A DNA stretch of 64,000 bases from Pseudomonas hygromyciniae (GTDB lineage Bacteria; Pseudomonadota; Gammaproteobacteria; Pseudomonadales; Pseudomonadaceae). The notes below the pieces were generated by a model. The model searched no databases and was not told where the DNA came from. It was given only the letters and a program-made list of their open reading frames with translations. Of this stretch, positions 9,882-19,008 are shown one piece after another. The stretch lies in the NCBI RefSeq assembly GCF_016925675.1, contig NZ_CP070506.1, positions 2,478,501-2,542,500 on the forward strand. The letters are read 5' to 3'. The translations under genes and the position numbers were made by a program. Position 1 is the first letter of the stretch. Each line of letters opens with the position of its first letter.

Positions 9882-10192
9882 GTGGGAGCGGGCTTGCCCG
9901 CGATGAGCATCGGTATCTACACAACTTTCAGAAACTGACGAACTCTCCTGTGGCGAGCGGGCTTGTCGGAACGCCGCATCGCCCGCGCTGGGCTGCGAAG
10001 CAGCCCCAGTAAGCCGTATGCGGTGTATCAGATACTCCGTAGCGGCTGGTTTTAGGGCTGCTTCGCAGCCCAGCGCGGGGCAAGCCCGCTCGCCACAACT
10101 GCGCTATCTGCCTGGATTTATGCGCTGCGGCAAAGTTGTGTAGATACCGATGCCGCGATGAGGCCACAACAGCCCCACATTTCTCCAGGCAT
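9882..10192. repeat. REP sequences surrounding a small inserted element
   Basis: The 399-base gap between the permease and aconitase genes holds a REP (GTGGGAGCGGGCTTGCCCGCGATG, 9882-9905) interrupted by the element at 9908-10152. The remainder of the REP pair, ending CCCCAC, follows to about 10180. No gene is seen. The REP core is the fluorescent-pseudomonad type and recurs at 13736, 17757, 23171 and 26822. Confidence 0.75.
9908..10152 (+). mobile_element. MITE-like element, copy 1, 245 bp, flanked by 10-bp direct repeats
   Basis: The ends are a perfect 21-bp inverted repeat (9908-9928 and 10132-10152) whose inner part is GTATCTACACAACTTT. Flanking bases CCGCGATGAG occur on both sides (9898-9907 and 10153-10162), like a target duplication. 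The interior is a second palindrome: GTGGCGAGCGGGCTT and GCTGGGCTGCGAAGCAGCCC facing their complements. No ORF is large enough for a transposase, so it would be non-autonomous. Copy 2 at 26899-27118 is the same element in reverse. Confidence 0.75.
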
Positions 10193-10193
10193 A

Positions 10194-10231
10194 AAAAAAC
10201 GCCGCGTACCTTGCGATACGCGGCGTTTTTT
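10194..10231 (-). terminator. Rho-independent terminator of acnB
   Basis: AAAAAACGCCGCGTA (10194-10208) pairs with TACGCGGCGTTTTTT (10217-10231) around an 8-base loop, 13 bases past the acnB stop on the minus strand. A/T tracts on both sides make it potentially bidirectional. Confidence 0.85.
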
Positions 10232-10244
10232 CTGTCAGCAGACC

Positions 10245-12854
10245 TTAGGCTTGAACCACCGGAATGTTGGCACTTGCAGCGATTTTGCGGAACTCGGCGA
10301 TCTGGTCGAAGTTCAGGTAGCGGTAGACATCACTGGCCATGGTGTCCAGTTTCGCCGCGTAGCCCATGTACTCTTCGACGGTCGGCAGGCGACCCAGCGT
10401 GGAAGCGACTGCCGCCAGCTCAGCCGAAGCCAGGTAGACGTTGGCGCCATCACCCAGACGGTTCGGGAAGTTACGGGTCGAAGTCGACACTACAGTGGAG
10501 TTCGGCTCAACACGTGCCTGGTTACCCATGCACAGCGAGCAGCCCGGCATTTCCATGCGCGCGCCAGCCTTGCCGTAGATGCCGTAGTAGCCTTCTTCGG
10601 TCAGTTGGTGAGCGTCCATCTTGGTCGGCGGCGACAGCCACAGACGGGTTGGCAGCTGACCCTTGACCTGCTCCAGCAACTTACCGGCAGCGCGGAAGTG
10701 ACCGATGTTGGTCATGCACGAACCGATGAACACTTCGTCGATCTTCTCGCCAGCAACGCTGGACAGCAGACGGGCGTCGTCCGGGTCGTTTGGCGCGCAG
10801 AGGATTGGCTCGTTGATTTCGGCCAGGTCGATCTCGATGACTTCGGCGTATTCGGCGTCGGCATCGGCTTCCATCAGCTCAGGGTTGGCAACCCAGGCTT
10901 CCATCGCTTGGGCACGACGTTCCAGGGTGCGCGCATCGCCGTAGCCTTCACCGATCATCCAGCGCAGCAGGGTGATGTTGGAGTTCAGGTACTCGGTGAC
11001 GGAGTCTTTCGACAGCTTGATGGTGCAACCGGCAGCCGAACGTTCGGCCGAGGCATCGGACAGCTCGAAAGCCTGCTCCAGCGTCAGGTCGTTCAGACCT
11101 TCGATTTCCAGGATGCGACCCGAGAAGGCGTTTTTCTTGCCTTTCTTCTCAACGGTCAGCAGGCCGGACTGGATCGCGTAGTAAGGGATGGCATGAACCA
11201 GGTCACGTAGGGTTATGCCAGGTTTCATTTTGCCTTTGAAGCGCACCAGGATCGATTCCGGCATGTCCAGTGGCATTACGCCAGTGGCTGCGGCGAACGC
11301 GACCAGGCCAGAACCGGCCGGGAACGAGATGCCCATCGGGAAACGGGTGTGGGAGTCACCACCGGTACCCACGGTGTCTGGCAGCAGCATGCGGTTCAGC
11401 CAGCTGTGGATGATGCCGTCGCCTGGACGCAGCGATACACCGCCACGGGTCATGATGAAGTCAGGCAGGGTGTGGTGGGTGGTCACGTCGATCGGCTTTG
11501 GATAGGCCGCGGTGTGGCAGAAGGACTGCATCACCAGATCGGTGGAGAAGCCCAGGCATGCCAGGTCTTTGAGTTCATCACGGGTCATTGGACCGGTGGT
11601 GTCCTGGGAGCCGACGGTGGTCATCTTCGGTTCGCAGTAAGTACCTGGGCGAACGCCTTTGCCTTCTGGCAGGCCGCAAGCCTTGCCGACCATTTTCTGG
11701 GCCAGGGTGAAACCCTTGCCAGTGTCCACAGGTGCTTCAGGCAGCTTGAACAGATCGGTAGGGCCCAGACCCAGCTCGGCGCGCGCCTTGTCGGTCAGGC
11801 CACGGCCGATGATCAGCGGGATACGGCCGCCGGCACGTACTTCGTCCAACAGGACCGGGGTCTTCATTTCGAAGGTGGTCAGGACTTCATCGGTGCCGTG
11901 TTTGCAGACTTTGCCAGCATGCGGGTACAGGTCGATCACGTCGCCCATGTGCATGTTGGTGACGTCGAATTCGATTGGCAGTGCGCCAGCATCTTCCATG
12001 GTGTTGTAGAAGATTGGAGCGATCTTGCTGCCGAAGCAGAAGCCGCCAGCGCGCTTGTTAGGCACGTACGGGACGTCGTCGCCGAAGAACCACAGCACCG
12101 AGTTGGTCGCCGACTTACGGGAAGAACCGGTACCGACCACGTCACCGACGTAGGCGATCGGGAAACCCTGGCCGCGCATTTCTTCGATCTGCTTCATCGG
12201 GCCGGTCTTGCCTTGCTCGTCCGGCACGATGCCTTCACGGGCCATTTTCAGCATGGCCAGGGCGTGCAGCGGGATGTCAGGACGGGACCAGGCATCGGGA
12301 GCAGGGGACAGGTCGTCGGTGTTGGTTTCGCCGGTGACCTTGAATACGCGCAGGCTGATCTTGTCGGCCAGGGTCGGGCGGTTCTTGAACCACTCGCCGT
12401 CGGCCCAGGACTGGATCACTTCCTTGGCGTGCTGGTTGCCGTTCTTGGCTTTTTCCGCGACGTCGTGGAAAGCATCGAACATCAGCAGGGTGTGCTTGAG
12501 CTGGGCAGCTGCAACGGCGGCCAGTTCGGCGTCGTCCAGCAGTTCGACCAGGGTCACGATGTTGTAGCCGCCTTGCATGGTGCCGAGCAGTTCAACAGCG
12601 CGTTTTTTGTCGATCAGGGGAGAAGAAACTTCGCCCTTGGCCAGGGCAGACAGGAAACCGGCCTTGACGTAGGCCGCTTCGTCAACGCCTGGTGGAATGC
12701 GGTTGGTGATCAGGTCAACGAGGAACTCTTCTTCGCCAGCCGGGGGATTTTTCAGCAGCTCGACCAGGCCTGCGGTTTGTTCGGCGTTTAGCGGCTGGGG
12801 AACGATACCCAGGGCTGCACGCTCTTCGATATGTTTGCGGTAGGCTTCAAGCAC
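10245..12854 (-). CDS. acnB: Aconitate hydratase B (bifunctional 2-methylisocitrate dehydratase)
   Basis: Interconverts citrate and isocitrate via cis-aconitate in the cytosolic TCA cycle. The 869 aa match AcnB length and begin [16 protein letters not shown], a typical HEAT-like AcnB N-terminus. The cluster cysteines are in [13 protein letters not shown] and [13 protein letters not shown] near the C-terminus. GTG at 12854 is chosen because GAGG lies 9 bases upstream and homologues begin here; an in-frame ATG at 12869 would include the ribosome site. A strong terminator follows. The 5' leader contains a long imperfect palindrome (12966-13100). Confidence 0.97.
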   Translation of the reverse strand: MLEAYRKHIEERAALGIVPQPLNAEQTAGLVELLKNPPAGEEEFLVDLITNRIPPGVDEAAYVKAGFLSALAKGEVSSPLIDKKRAVELLGTMQGGYNIVTLVELLDDAELAAVAAAQLKHTLLMFDAFHDVAEKAKNGNQHAKEVIQSWADGEWFKNRPTLADKISLRVFKVTGETNTDDLSPAPDAWSRPDIPLHALAMLKMAREGIVPDEQGKTGPMKQIEEMRGQGFPIAYVGDVVGTGSSRKSATNSVLWFFGDDVPYVPNKRAGGFCFGSKIAPIFYNTMEDAGALPIEFDVTNMHMGDVIDLYPHAGKVCKHGTDEVLTTFEMKTPVLLDEVRAGGRIPLIIGRGLTDKARAELGLGPTDLFKLPEAPVDTGKGFTLAQKMVGKACGLPEGKGVRPGTYCEPKMTTVGSQDTTGPMTRDELKDLACLGFSTDLVMQSFCHTAAYPKPIDVTTHHTLPDFIMTRGGVSLRPGDGIIHSWLNRMLLPDTVGTGGDSHTRFPMGISFPAGSGLVAFAAATGVMPLDMPESILVRFKGKMKPGITLRDLVHAIPYYAIQSGLLTVEKKGKKNAFSGRILEIEGLNDLTLEQAFELSDASAERSAAGCTIKLSKDSVTEYLNSNITLLRWMIGEGYGDARTLERRAQAMEAWVANPELMEADADAEYAEVIEIDLAEINEPILCAPNDPDDARLLSSVAGEKIDEVFIGSCMTNIGHFRAAGKLLEQVKGQLPTRLWLSPPTKMDAHQLTEEGYYGIYGKAGARMEMPGCSLCMGNQARVEPNSTVVSTSTRNFPNRLGDGANVYLASAELAAVASTLGRLPTVEEYMGYAAKLDTMASDVYRYLNFDQIAEFRKIAASANIPVVQA

Positions 12855-12965
12855 AGTTATTACCCTCATCAGTGGTCCCACGGGACGCTCATCCAGACAT
12901 GCACGGCACGCATGCGCTCGAGGGCTTTTTGGGCCGTAGAGCCAGCGCTGCCGGCATTTCTCACA

Positions 12966-13100
12966 GAAGCTGCTTTCAAAGTTTTACGCCTGCAGAACGG
13001 AGCTGATGAGGGTTGGTGCTGGTTATTTGAAGGGTAAACAACCAGCGCCAACACCGTTCTGAAGGAACGACTGTGCTCGTGACGCTTTGAAAACAGCTTC
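12966..13100. repeat. Long imperfect palindrome in the acnB upstream region
   Basis: The 395-base gap between acnB and the divergent DUF1289 gene holds nested complementary blocks. GAAGCTGCTTTCAAAG (12966-12981) faces CTTTGAAAACAGCTTC (13085-13100), one mismatch. AGAACGG (12994) faces CCGTTCT (13054). TTGGTGCTGGTT (13013) faces AACCAGCGCCAA (13040), one mismatch. The arms are collinear, so a ~135-nt cruciform or RNA hairpin is possible on either transcript. No protein-coding gene is convincing here. Promoters for both flanking genes must also lie in the gap. Confidence 0.6.
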
Positions 13101-13249
13101 CAACGGATTATTTGGCGCCTTACAAGGCCGGATGATTCTACGGCAAAAAAATTCTAAAGGTAAGTTGCCGCAGCAAGTTTGCAGGGTGATGAACCTTAGA
13201 CAAAGGGCTAACATGGGCCACTGTTTCGCTGATTTGTGCGCTGCCACCC

Positions 13250-13720
13250 ATGTCCAACCAAACCATCAAGACCCCTTGCATCGGCCTGTGCTCCACGGTT
13301 TACGGCGATCTCGTGTGCCGCGGCTGCAAGCGTTTCCACCACGAAGTGATCCAGTGGAACGGCTATGGCGAGGAAGAAAAACGCGCCGTATGGCTGCGGC
13401 TTGAGCAACTGCTGGTGCAGGTGATGGCGGGCAAACTGGAGGTCTTCGACCCCAAACAGCTGCGTTGGCAGCTGGAGCAACGCAAAATCCGCTTTGTGCC
13501 GCACCAGTCCGAATACTGCTGGGCCTACCAGTTGATCGCCCGGGGTGCGCGGGTGATCAACAACCTGGAAGCCTATGGCATGGTGCTCATGCCGGAGTTT
13601 CGCGACTGGAATCTGCCGGAACTGCGCGATGCCATTGATCGGGAGTTTTTTATCCTGTCCGAGGCGCATTACCAGCGTTACATCGCGCCTGGCTTCCTCA
13701 AGGATGCACTTTCTGGCTGA
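13250..13720 (+). CDS. DUF1289 domain-containing protein
   Basis: A 156-aa protein. The N-terminal ~55 residues form the DUF1289 domain with four spaced cysteines (TPCIGLCSTVYGDLVCRGCK) followed by FHHEVIQWNGYGEEEK, suggesting a small metal or Fe-S site. The C-terminal ~100 residues are alpha-helical and unrecognised. It is divergent from acnB, and the stress-protein gene lies beyond a double REP pair. Biochemical role is unknown. Confidence 0.88.
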   Translation: MSNQTIKTPCIGLCSTVYGDLVCRGCKRFHHEVIQWNGYGEEEKRAVWLRLEQLLVQVMAGKLEVFDPKQLRWQLEQRKIRFVPHQSEYCWAYQLIARGARVINNLEAYGMVLMPEFRDWNLPELRDAIDREFFILSEAHYQRYIAPGFLKDALSG

Positions 13721-13735
13721 CGCCACCGATCAAAA

Positions 13736-13960
13736 TGTGGGAGCGGGCTTGCCCGCGATGGCGTCCGTTCAGGCAGAGATGTATCAACTGACCCATCGCT
13801 ATCGCAGGCAAGCCAGCTCCCACCTTTGATTTGTGGTGTGGCCAAAATACTCTGCCCGACAAAGATCCCTGTGGGAGCGGGCTTGCCCGCGATGGCGTCC
13901 GTTCAGACAGAGCTGTATCAGCTGACCCACCGCCATCGCAGGCAAGCCAGCTCTCACACT
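13736..13960. repeat. Two tandem REP pairs (BIME)
   Basis: Two ~90-bp units, about 13736-13826 and 13871-13960, each run from GTGGGAGCGGGCTTGCCCGC to a converging REP ending AGCCAGCTC(C/T)CAC. Their spacers are nearly identical (GCGTCCGTTCAG.CAGAG.TGTATCA.CTGACCCA). They fill the space between the convergent DUF1289 and universal stress protein genes and may serve as a bidirectional 3' structure. Confidence 0.8.
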
Positions 13961-13971
13961 CTTGATGTGGG

Positions 13972-14835
13972 TTATTCCTGGCTGGCCAGTTCTTCCAGGT
14001 GATCGATGATGCTCTGGGGCTTGAGCACCAGCACATCGCTCTCCAGCGCATCGAGCACCACTTCCGCCGTGTTGCCGATCAGCGCCCCGGAAATCCCGGT
14101 GCGCGCCACGGTGCCGATGATCGTGACCGCCGCCCGCAGTTTATGGGCGGCATGGGGAATCAGCACATCGGCCGGGCCTTCTTCGATATGCAGGTGGCTG
14201 TCATCGATGTCGAATTTGGCCTGGAACGCCTTGCACTGCTCGCGATAGCGGGCCTCGATGGTTTCCTTGAGTTGGAACACCGGATCGGCTGCCGACAGCA
14301 TGGGCGATGGATGGGCGCTGATCACGTGCAATTGGCCCTTGGCCAGACTGGCAATGTCAAAACCATGGTCGATAATGGCGGCGTGCAGGGCTTTATGCTC
14401 GTTATCGAGGTTACCCACGTCGATGGCCGCGAGGATCACCCCATCGGTCCATGGGGTCGCGGTCTTGACCAACAGCACTGCCGCCGGGCACAAGCGCAGC
14501 AGCTTCCAATCATCCGGCGTCAGCAGGGCCTTTTTCAGCGGGCTGTCGGGGTAGTGTTGCTTGATCACCAGTGCGCAGCCTTCGGCTTGCTGCACGTCGA
14601 TGATGGTTTCGTGCCGGTTGTTGCTCCATGCCTGTTCGGTACTGACCTTGTAGCCGTCTGCCAACAGTTGTTCCTTCAGCAAGCTCAACAATGCCGAATG
14701 CTCATGTTTTTTATCGCACACCAGTAAATGCAGGTGTGCGTCGGTCACCTCGGCGATCAGCTTGGCGCGCTTGAGGGCCAGACTCTCCGAGTGTTCGGGC
14801 TCGATGATCACGAGGATTTTGCCAATTTCGTTCAT
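13972..14835 (-). CDS. Universal stress protein, two tandem Usp domains (UspE type)
   Basis: A 287-aa cytosolic protein with two UspA-like halves. The first begins GKILVIIEPEHSES. The second ends with the nucleotide-loop-like VTIIGTVARTGISGALIGNT (GxxG..G(S/T) pattern) and SDVLVLKPQ. ATG 14835 is chosen for the GGAGA 8-12 bases upstream; homologues begin MNEIGKILV. A perfect ANR box and TATAGT -10 lie upstream, so low-oxygen induction is expected. UspE-like proteins in pseudomonads support anaerobic survival; that role is inferred here. Confidence 0.9.
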   Translation of the reverse strand: MNEIGKILVIIEPEHSESLALKRAKLIAEVTDAHLHLLVCDKKHEHSALLSLLKEQLLADGYKVSTEQAWSNNRHETIIDVQQAEGCALVIKQHYPDSPLKKALLTPDDWKLLRLCPAAVLLVKTATPWTDGVILAAIDVGNLDNEHKALHAAIIDHGFDIASLAKGQLHVISAHPSPMLSAADPVFQLKETIEARYREQCKAFQAKFDIDDSHLHIEEGPADVLIPHAAHKLRAAVTIIGTVARTGISGALIGNTAEVVLDALESDVLVLKPQSIIDHLEELASQE

Positions 14836-14873
14836 GAGCGGGATCTCCAAGGGGAAGGACAGGGCTTGGAACA

Positions 14874-14916
14874 ACTATAGTTGTTGCCTGGCGTGCGGCA
14901 TGTTGATGCACATCAA
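14874..14916 (-). promoter_or_regulatory. ANR/FNR-type promoter of the universal stress protein gene
   Basis: TTGATGCACATCAA at 14903-14916 is a perfect TTGAT-N4-ATCAA site. On the minus strand TATAGT (14879-14874) is centred ~33 bases downstream of the box centre, the spacing of class II FNR-family promoters (box at about -41.5). The start codon is ~40 bases further on. ANR is the expected regulator. Confidence 0.85.
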
Positions 14917-14989
14917 GGCCCGTGACTGGTGGTCTGCAGCCGGGTCGGTATAATCGGCGGCCTTTTGTGATCCTTTGCCCGTGAGCCCG

Positions 14990-15592
14990 ATGAACCTGCC
15001 CGAAATCCATGAATTCCTCGGTTGCCGCACCCCCGATGCCTGGGTCCAGGCCGCACTGGCCGACCAGGAAACCCTGCTGATCGACCACAAGAACTGTGAG
15101 TTCAAGGCCGCCAGCACTGCATTGAGCCTGATTGCCAAGTACCACTCCCATGTCGACCTGATCAACATGATGTCGCGCCTGGCCCGCGAAGAGCTGGTGC
15201 ATCACGAGCAGGTCATGCGCCTGATGAAAAAGCGCAAGATCGAACTGCGTCAGCTGCATGCCAGCCGCTATGCCTCGGGTTTACGCAAGGTGGTGCGCAG
15301 CCACGAGCCGGTCAAGCTGGTGGACACCCTGGTGGTGGGCGCTTTTATCGAAGCGCGCAGTTGCGAGCGTTTCGAAGCACTGGTGCCGCATTTGGACGAG
15401 GAACTCGGCAAGTTCTACTTTGGCCTGCTGAAAAGCGAGGCGCGACACTTCCAGGGCTATCTGAAGCTGGCCTATCAGTACGGCGATGCCAAGGATGTGG
15501 CGCAGGTGATCGAGCGGGTGCGCGCCGCCGAGCAGGAACTGATCGAATCACCGGACGTCGAGTTCCGTTTCCACAGCGGCGTACCGGCCTGA
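14990..15592 (+). CDS. miaE: tRNA-(ms2io6A)-hydroxylase
   Basis: A non-haem diiron monooxygenase that hydroxylates the isopentenyl group of ms2i6A37 in tRNAs reading UNN codons. The 200 aa are standard. The carboxylate/histidine ligands are visible in FKAASTALSL, REELVHHEQV, IEARSCERFEA and KSEARHFQGY, in ferritin-like order. ATG 14990 is chosen since homologues begin a few residues before PEIHEFLGC; GTG 14981 and TTG 14975 are in frame. No strong ribosome site is seen. It is divergent from the stress-protein gene. Confidence 0.95.
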   Translation: MNLPEIHEFLGCRTPDAWVQAALADQETLLIDHKNCEFKAASTALSLIAKYHSHVDLINMMSRLAREELVHHEQVMRLMKKRKIELRQLHASRYASGLRKVVRSHEPVKLVDTLVVGAFIEARSCERFEALVPHLDEELGKFYFGLLKSEARHFQGYLKLAYQYGDAKDVAQVIERVRAAEQELIESPDVEFRFHSGVPA

Positions 15593-15741
15593 GCGTGAAA
15601 GACTGCGGGCTATTTGTAAAAAACTCTTAAAAACATGAAGTTTGCGTCGAAGCCTCGCTGTAAGGGGCTTTGCATGCGCTTTTGGAGCGCGGTTGCCCAC
15701 TATAATGCGCGCACTTCAATCGGCGCGCGCAGTGGAAACTT

Positions 15742-16449
15742 ATGGAAAACCTGGGTCTGGGCAAGGTCCTGCTCGTTGAGGACGATGAGAAGCTGGCAGG
15801 GCTGATCGCGCATTTCCTGGCACAGCATGGCTTTGAAGTGCGCGTGGTTCACCGGGGCGATGAGGCCGTGGCGGCGTTCCTGGCCTTCAAGCCGAAGATC
15901 GTCGTGCTCGACCTGATGCTGCCGGGCCAGAGCGGCCTGCATGTGTGTCGCGAGATCCGCAATGTGTCTGACACACCCATCGTGATCCTCACCGCCAAGG
16001 AGGATGACCTGGACCATATCCTCGGCCTGGAATCCGGCGCCGATGACTACGTGATCAAACCGATCAAGCCGCCGGTACTGCTGGCACGTCTTCGAGCCTT
16101 GCAGCGCCGCCATCTGCCGGAGCCGACGGTGCGCGGCTCGCTGGCGTTCGGCCAACTGGCGATTGACCGTAGTTGCCGGGGCGTGAGCCTGGGTGATGAG
16201 AAGATCGACCTGACCACCATGGAGTTCGAGCTGCTGTGGTTGCTGGCCAGCAGTGCGGGGAAGATCCTCTCGCGCGACGATATCCTCAACCGCATGCGCG
16301 GGATTGCCTTCGATGGGCTCAACCGCAGTGTCGATGTGTATATCAGCAAGCTGCGCAGCAAACTCAACGACAACCCCCGAGAGCCGGTGTGCATCAAGAC
16401 CATCTGGGGCAAGGGCTACTTGTTCAATCCGTTTGCCTGGGAGGTCTAG
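15742..16449 (+). CDS. OmpR/PhoB-family response regulator, RstA-like
   Basis: A 235-aa two-component transcription factor. The receiver domain (~8-120) has the acidic pair EDD (13-15), phospho-acceptor Asp57 (VVLDLML), Thr in ILTAKED and Lys in DYVIKPIKP. The C-terminal winged helix (~135-230) ends with the typical IKTIWGKGYLF. It lies 4 bases upstream of the sensor kinase gene. The order and sequence resemble RstA/RstB; the stimulus and targets are not evident. Confidence 0.9.
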   Translation: MENLGLGKVLLVEDDEKLAGLIAHFLAQHGFEVRVVHRGDEAVAAFLAFKPKIVVLDLMLPGQSGLHVCREIRNVSDTPIVILTAKEDDLDHILGLESGADDYVIKPIKPPVLLARLRALQRRHLPEPTVRGSLAFGQLAIDRSCRGVSLGDEKIDLTTMEFELLWLLASSAGKILSRDDILNRMRGIAFDGLNRSVDVYISKLRSKLNDNPREPVCIKTIWGKGYLFNPFAWEV

Positions 16450-16453
16450 CCCG

Positions 16454-17737
16454 ATGCTGCGCCTGTTTCTGCGCCTGTACATCATCCTGGCCCTGGGGTT
16501 GGCGGGGGCGATCTGGCTGGTGAACTACACCTTTGACGAATTGCTGCCCGAAGCCAACGAAACCTACAACCGTGAAGCCATGCGCGGCCCGGCCTACGGC
16601 CTGGTGGAGCAGTTGCGTCCATTGCCGCCCGGGCCGGCCCGCGAGGCGCGGCTGGCCGAGCTGCAAAAGCACTATGGCTTGCGCCTGGGGTTTATTGACC
16701 GCGACGCAGCCGGTCTTGACCCCCGCGAGCAACAGTTGCTGGCTGATGGCAAGTTGGTGGTGCGCGGCGACTTCATGGAGTTCATCACTGAAATCGACGG
16801 CGGCGCGCAACTGCTTGAGATCAAGCTACCGGTGGAACCACGCTGGCTGTACCTGTGGGCCTATAGCCTGTTGGGCCTGTGCCTGGCCATCGTCCTGTAT
16901 TTCTGGGTGCGCCCGCACTGGCGTGACCTTGAGCACATCCGCCTGGCGGCCCAGCGTTTTGGTGACAATGACTTGGGCTCGCGCATCCTGTTGCCGCGTC
17001 GCTCCACCGTGCGTGAGTTGGCCGGGCACTTCAACCAGATGGCCGAACGCATCGAGCACTTGATCGCCAACCAGCGTGAGCTGACCAACGCGGTGTCCCA
17101 TGAATTGCGCACACCGATTGCGCGCTTGTCGTTTGAACTCGATCAACTCAAGCAGGAAGCGGACCCGCGCCAGAGCCGCGCGCTGATTGGCGACATGTAC
17201 GCCGACCTTGGCGAGCTGGAAGACATGGTTTCCGAGCTGTTGACCTACGCCAGCCTTGAGCGTGGTGCCACACAGGTCACTCGCGAGAACATCGAGGCCC
17301 AAAGCTGGCTCGACAGTGTGATCGGCAGCGTCGCCCTGGAAGCGGAAGCGGAAGGCGTGCAGTTGTCACTGCGCACCTGTGAAGTGGAGTTCATCCAGAT
17401 TGAGCCACGGTTTATGGCGCGCGCTGTGATCAACCTGCTGCGCAATGCCATTCGTTACGCTGAGCATCGGGTGGAGGTGTCGCTGGTCAAATTCGGCAGT
17501 GGCTATGAGGTACGCGTCTGCGATGACGGCCCCGGCGTACCTGAGGATGGCCGGGAGAAAATCTTCCAGCCGTTTATGCGCCTGGACGCCAGCCGCGACC
17601 GCCGCACCGGCGGCTTTGGCCTGGGCCTGGCGCTGGTCCAGCGGGTCAGCCAGTGGCATGGCGGGCAGGTGCAGGTGCTGGACTCGCAGTGGGGCGGGGC
17701 GTCGTTCCGCATGACTTGGGCCTACACCGAACTGTAG
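16454..17737 (+). CDS. Sensor histidine kinase, RstB-like
   Basis: A 427-aa inner-membrane kinase. It has TM1 at ~7-24, a periplasmic domain to ~131, TM2 at ~132-152, HAMP at ~153-205, and the HisKA box SHELRTPIAR with His216. The ATPase motifs are N box (LRNAIRYA), G1 (DDGPGVPEDG), F (KIFQPF) and G2 (GGFGLGLAL). ATG 16454 is 4 bases after the regulator stop, so the pair is translationally coupled. It should phosphorylate the adjacent response regulator. Confidence 0.93.
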   Translation: MLRLFLRLYIILALGLAGAIWLVNYTFDELLPEANETYNREAMRGPAYGLVEQLRPLPPGPAREARLAELQKHYGLRLGFIDRDAAGLDPREQQLLADGKLVVRGDFMEFITEIDGGAQLLEIKLPVEPRWLYLWAYSLLGLCLAIVLYFWVRPHWRDLEHIRLAAQRFGDNDLGSRILLPRRSTVRELAGHFNQMAERIEHLIANQRELTNAVSHELRTPIARLSFELDQLKQEADPRQSRALIGDMYADLGELEDMVSELLTYASLERGATQVTRENIEAQSWLDSVIGSVALEAEAEGVQLSLRTCEVEFIQIEPRFMARAVINLLRNAIRYAEHRVEVSLVKFGSGYEVRVCDDGPGVPEDGREKIFQPFMRLDASRDRRTGGFGLGLALVQRVSQWHGGQVQVLDSQWGGASFRMTWAYTEL

Positions 17738-17752
17738 ATTTGTACCTGTAGT

Positions 17753-17940
17753 GGCGAGCGGGCTGTTGTGGCAAGTGAGCTGTTGTGGAGAGAGGGCTGT
17801 TGTGGCGAGCGGGCTTGCCCTCGCGCTGGGCTGCGGAGCAGCCCCAAACCCGGCCACCGCGGTATGTCTGAAGAGACGCGCGGACTTATTGGGGCTGCTC
17901 CGCAGCCCAGCGCGGGCAAGCCCGCTCGCCACAACAGCGC
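17753..17940. repeat. REP cluster with large inner palindrome
   Basis: Several GTGGCGAGCGGGCT half-units are followed by GCTGGGCTGCGGAGCAGCCCC facing its complement (about 17831-17911), closing with AAGCCCGCTCGCCAC. The core is the same as the interior of the two MITE-like elements, but the GTATCTACACAAC ends are absent. It lies between the convergent kinase and porin genes. Confidence 0.75.
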
Positions 17941-17993
17941 ACTCCCCACAGCCACCCACTTGTCAAAACATCCCGCTCACCACAGGCAAATCG

Positions 17994-18785
17994 TCAGAAG
18001 GTGTAGTTCAGCACACCCATCACCGAAGTCTGCATCCTGCGCTCCACAATCGGGCTTTTGCCCGCGTCACCCGACAAGTACTGCACATCCAGCAAAGTCG
18101 AGAATGTGGTGTGCTCGCCCAGGGGCACGCTCCAATCGAGGTTCAGCCCCCGGCTGACCATTCCACCCTTGGCGTCATACGCGCGAAAGCGGCTGCGCTG
18201 GGCTTGGCCGCTGGTCACGCCATACCAGGTCTGTACATAGTTGCTATCGCCAAAGCGGCTGTTGAGGCTGGCGTCCACGGTGCCGTAGTCGCCGTCATAC
18301 AGGTTGGTGCCGATGCTCAATTCCAATGAGGTGAAGGCCTTGCCGCTGTCTTTTTTATCGTCTTGCTCCAAGGCATGTTCCAGGGTCGCGCTCAGGATCG
18401 CGCTGCCTAGGGTATAGCTGGCACTCACCCCAAACTGTGGCCGCGACTTGATGTCGCCCATGCCCTTGAGCCGGTCGGAACCCAGGTGGGTGCTTTTCTT
18501 CTGGTCCTTGCGCGCGGTGCTGGCGCCGACATAGGCGCTGAAACTGAGCTGGTCATCCTCATAACCCCAGCCCAGCCCCTTGTTGGTATCGAGAAAAATC
18601 CCCCATGGGCTGACGACGTTTGCGCCCAGCAATGGCGCGGTCATCCGTTCATTGCTGCCGCTGTAGCGCGGCAGGTTGGCCGCCCCGGCTTGCAGGCTGT
18701 ATTGCCAGTCGGTGGCGACTGACAGTTGGGTGCAGGTGAGCAGGCACACAGAGGTGGCAGCGAGGTAGATCGTTCTTGAACGCAT
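17994..18785 (-). CDS. MipA/OmpV family outer-membrane protein
   Basis: A 263-aa beta-barrel protein with an N-terminal signal peptide (LAATSVCLLTCTQLSVA, cleavage near residue 24). Alternating hydrophobic strands follow and the protein ends VLNYTF, a C-terminal aromatic typical of outer-membrane proteins. The pattern YSLQAGAANLPRYSGS resembles the MipA/OmpV start. It is divergent from nosR. Role, such as murein-complex scaffolding or small-molecule passage, is not determined. Family confidence is good; the link to nos is by position only. Confidence 0.82.
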   Translation of the reverse strand: MRSRTIYLAATSVCLLTCTQLSVATDWQYSLQAGAANLPRYSGSNERMTAPLLGANVVSPWGIFLDTNKGLGWGYEDDQLSFSAYVGASTARKDQKKSTHLGSDRLKGMGDIKSRPQFGVSASYTLGSAILSATLEHALEQDDKKDSGKAFTSLELSIGTNLYDGDYGTVDASLNSRFGDSNYVQTWYGVTSGQAQRSRFRAYDAKGGMVSRGLNLDWSVPLGEHTTFSTLLDVQYLSGDAGKSPIVERRMQTSVMGVLNYTF

Positions 18786-18929
18786 AATGGCCTTCGTCGT
18801 TCCATGGGAGGCTCGAATCCTAGGGAAGGCGTGGGCAGGGGTCTTTGACAGCTTTGTCGAAAAACTGTCAAAGACTGTTAAACCCCTGGGCTGCCTGCCC
18901 AGCGCCCAAACGCCGCACCGCCCCCAGAC

Positions 18930-18972
18930 TTGATTTCAATCAAGGGCTCAATGGCCACCTGCCACCTACCAT
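18930..18972 (+). promoter_or_regulatory. ANR/DNR-type promoter of nosR
   Basis: TTGATTTCAATCAA at 18930-18943 is a perfect TTGAT-N4-ATCAA site. TACCAT at 18967-18972 sits ~33 bases from the box centre, fitting a class II FNR-family promoter -10. The nosR ATG is 66 bases after the box. In pseudomonads nos genes are activated by DNR (NO-responsive) and/or ANR; which one acts here cannot be told from the site. Confidence 0.85.
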
Positions 18973-19008
18973 CGGCTGCATATCCCGGCCGTTGAAGTCA
19001 GTGAGCCC

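Noticed and set aside
11349..12791. Long open frame antisense to acnB
   Set aside because: Shadow frame; acnB is unmistakable and has its own terminator.
13736..13960. Repeated units resembling a CRISPR array
   Set aside because: Only two units, palindromic REP cores and nearly identical spacers; no cas genes.
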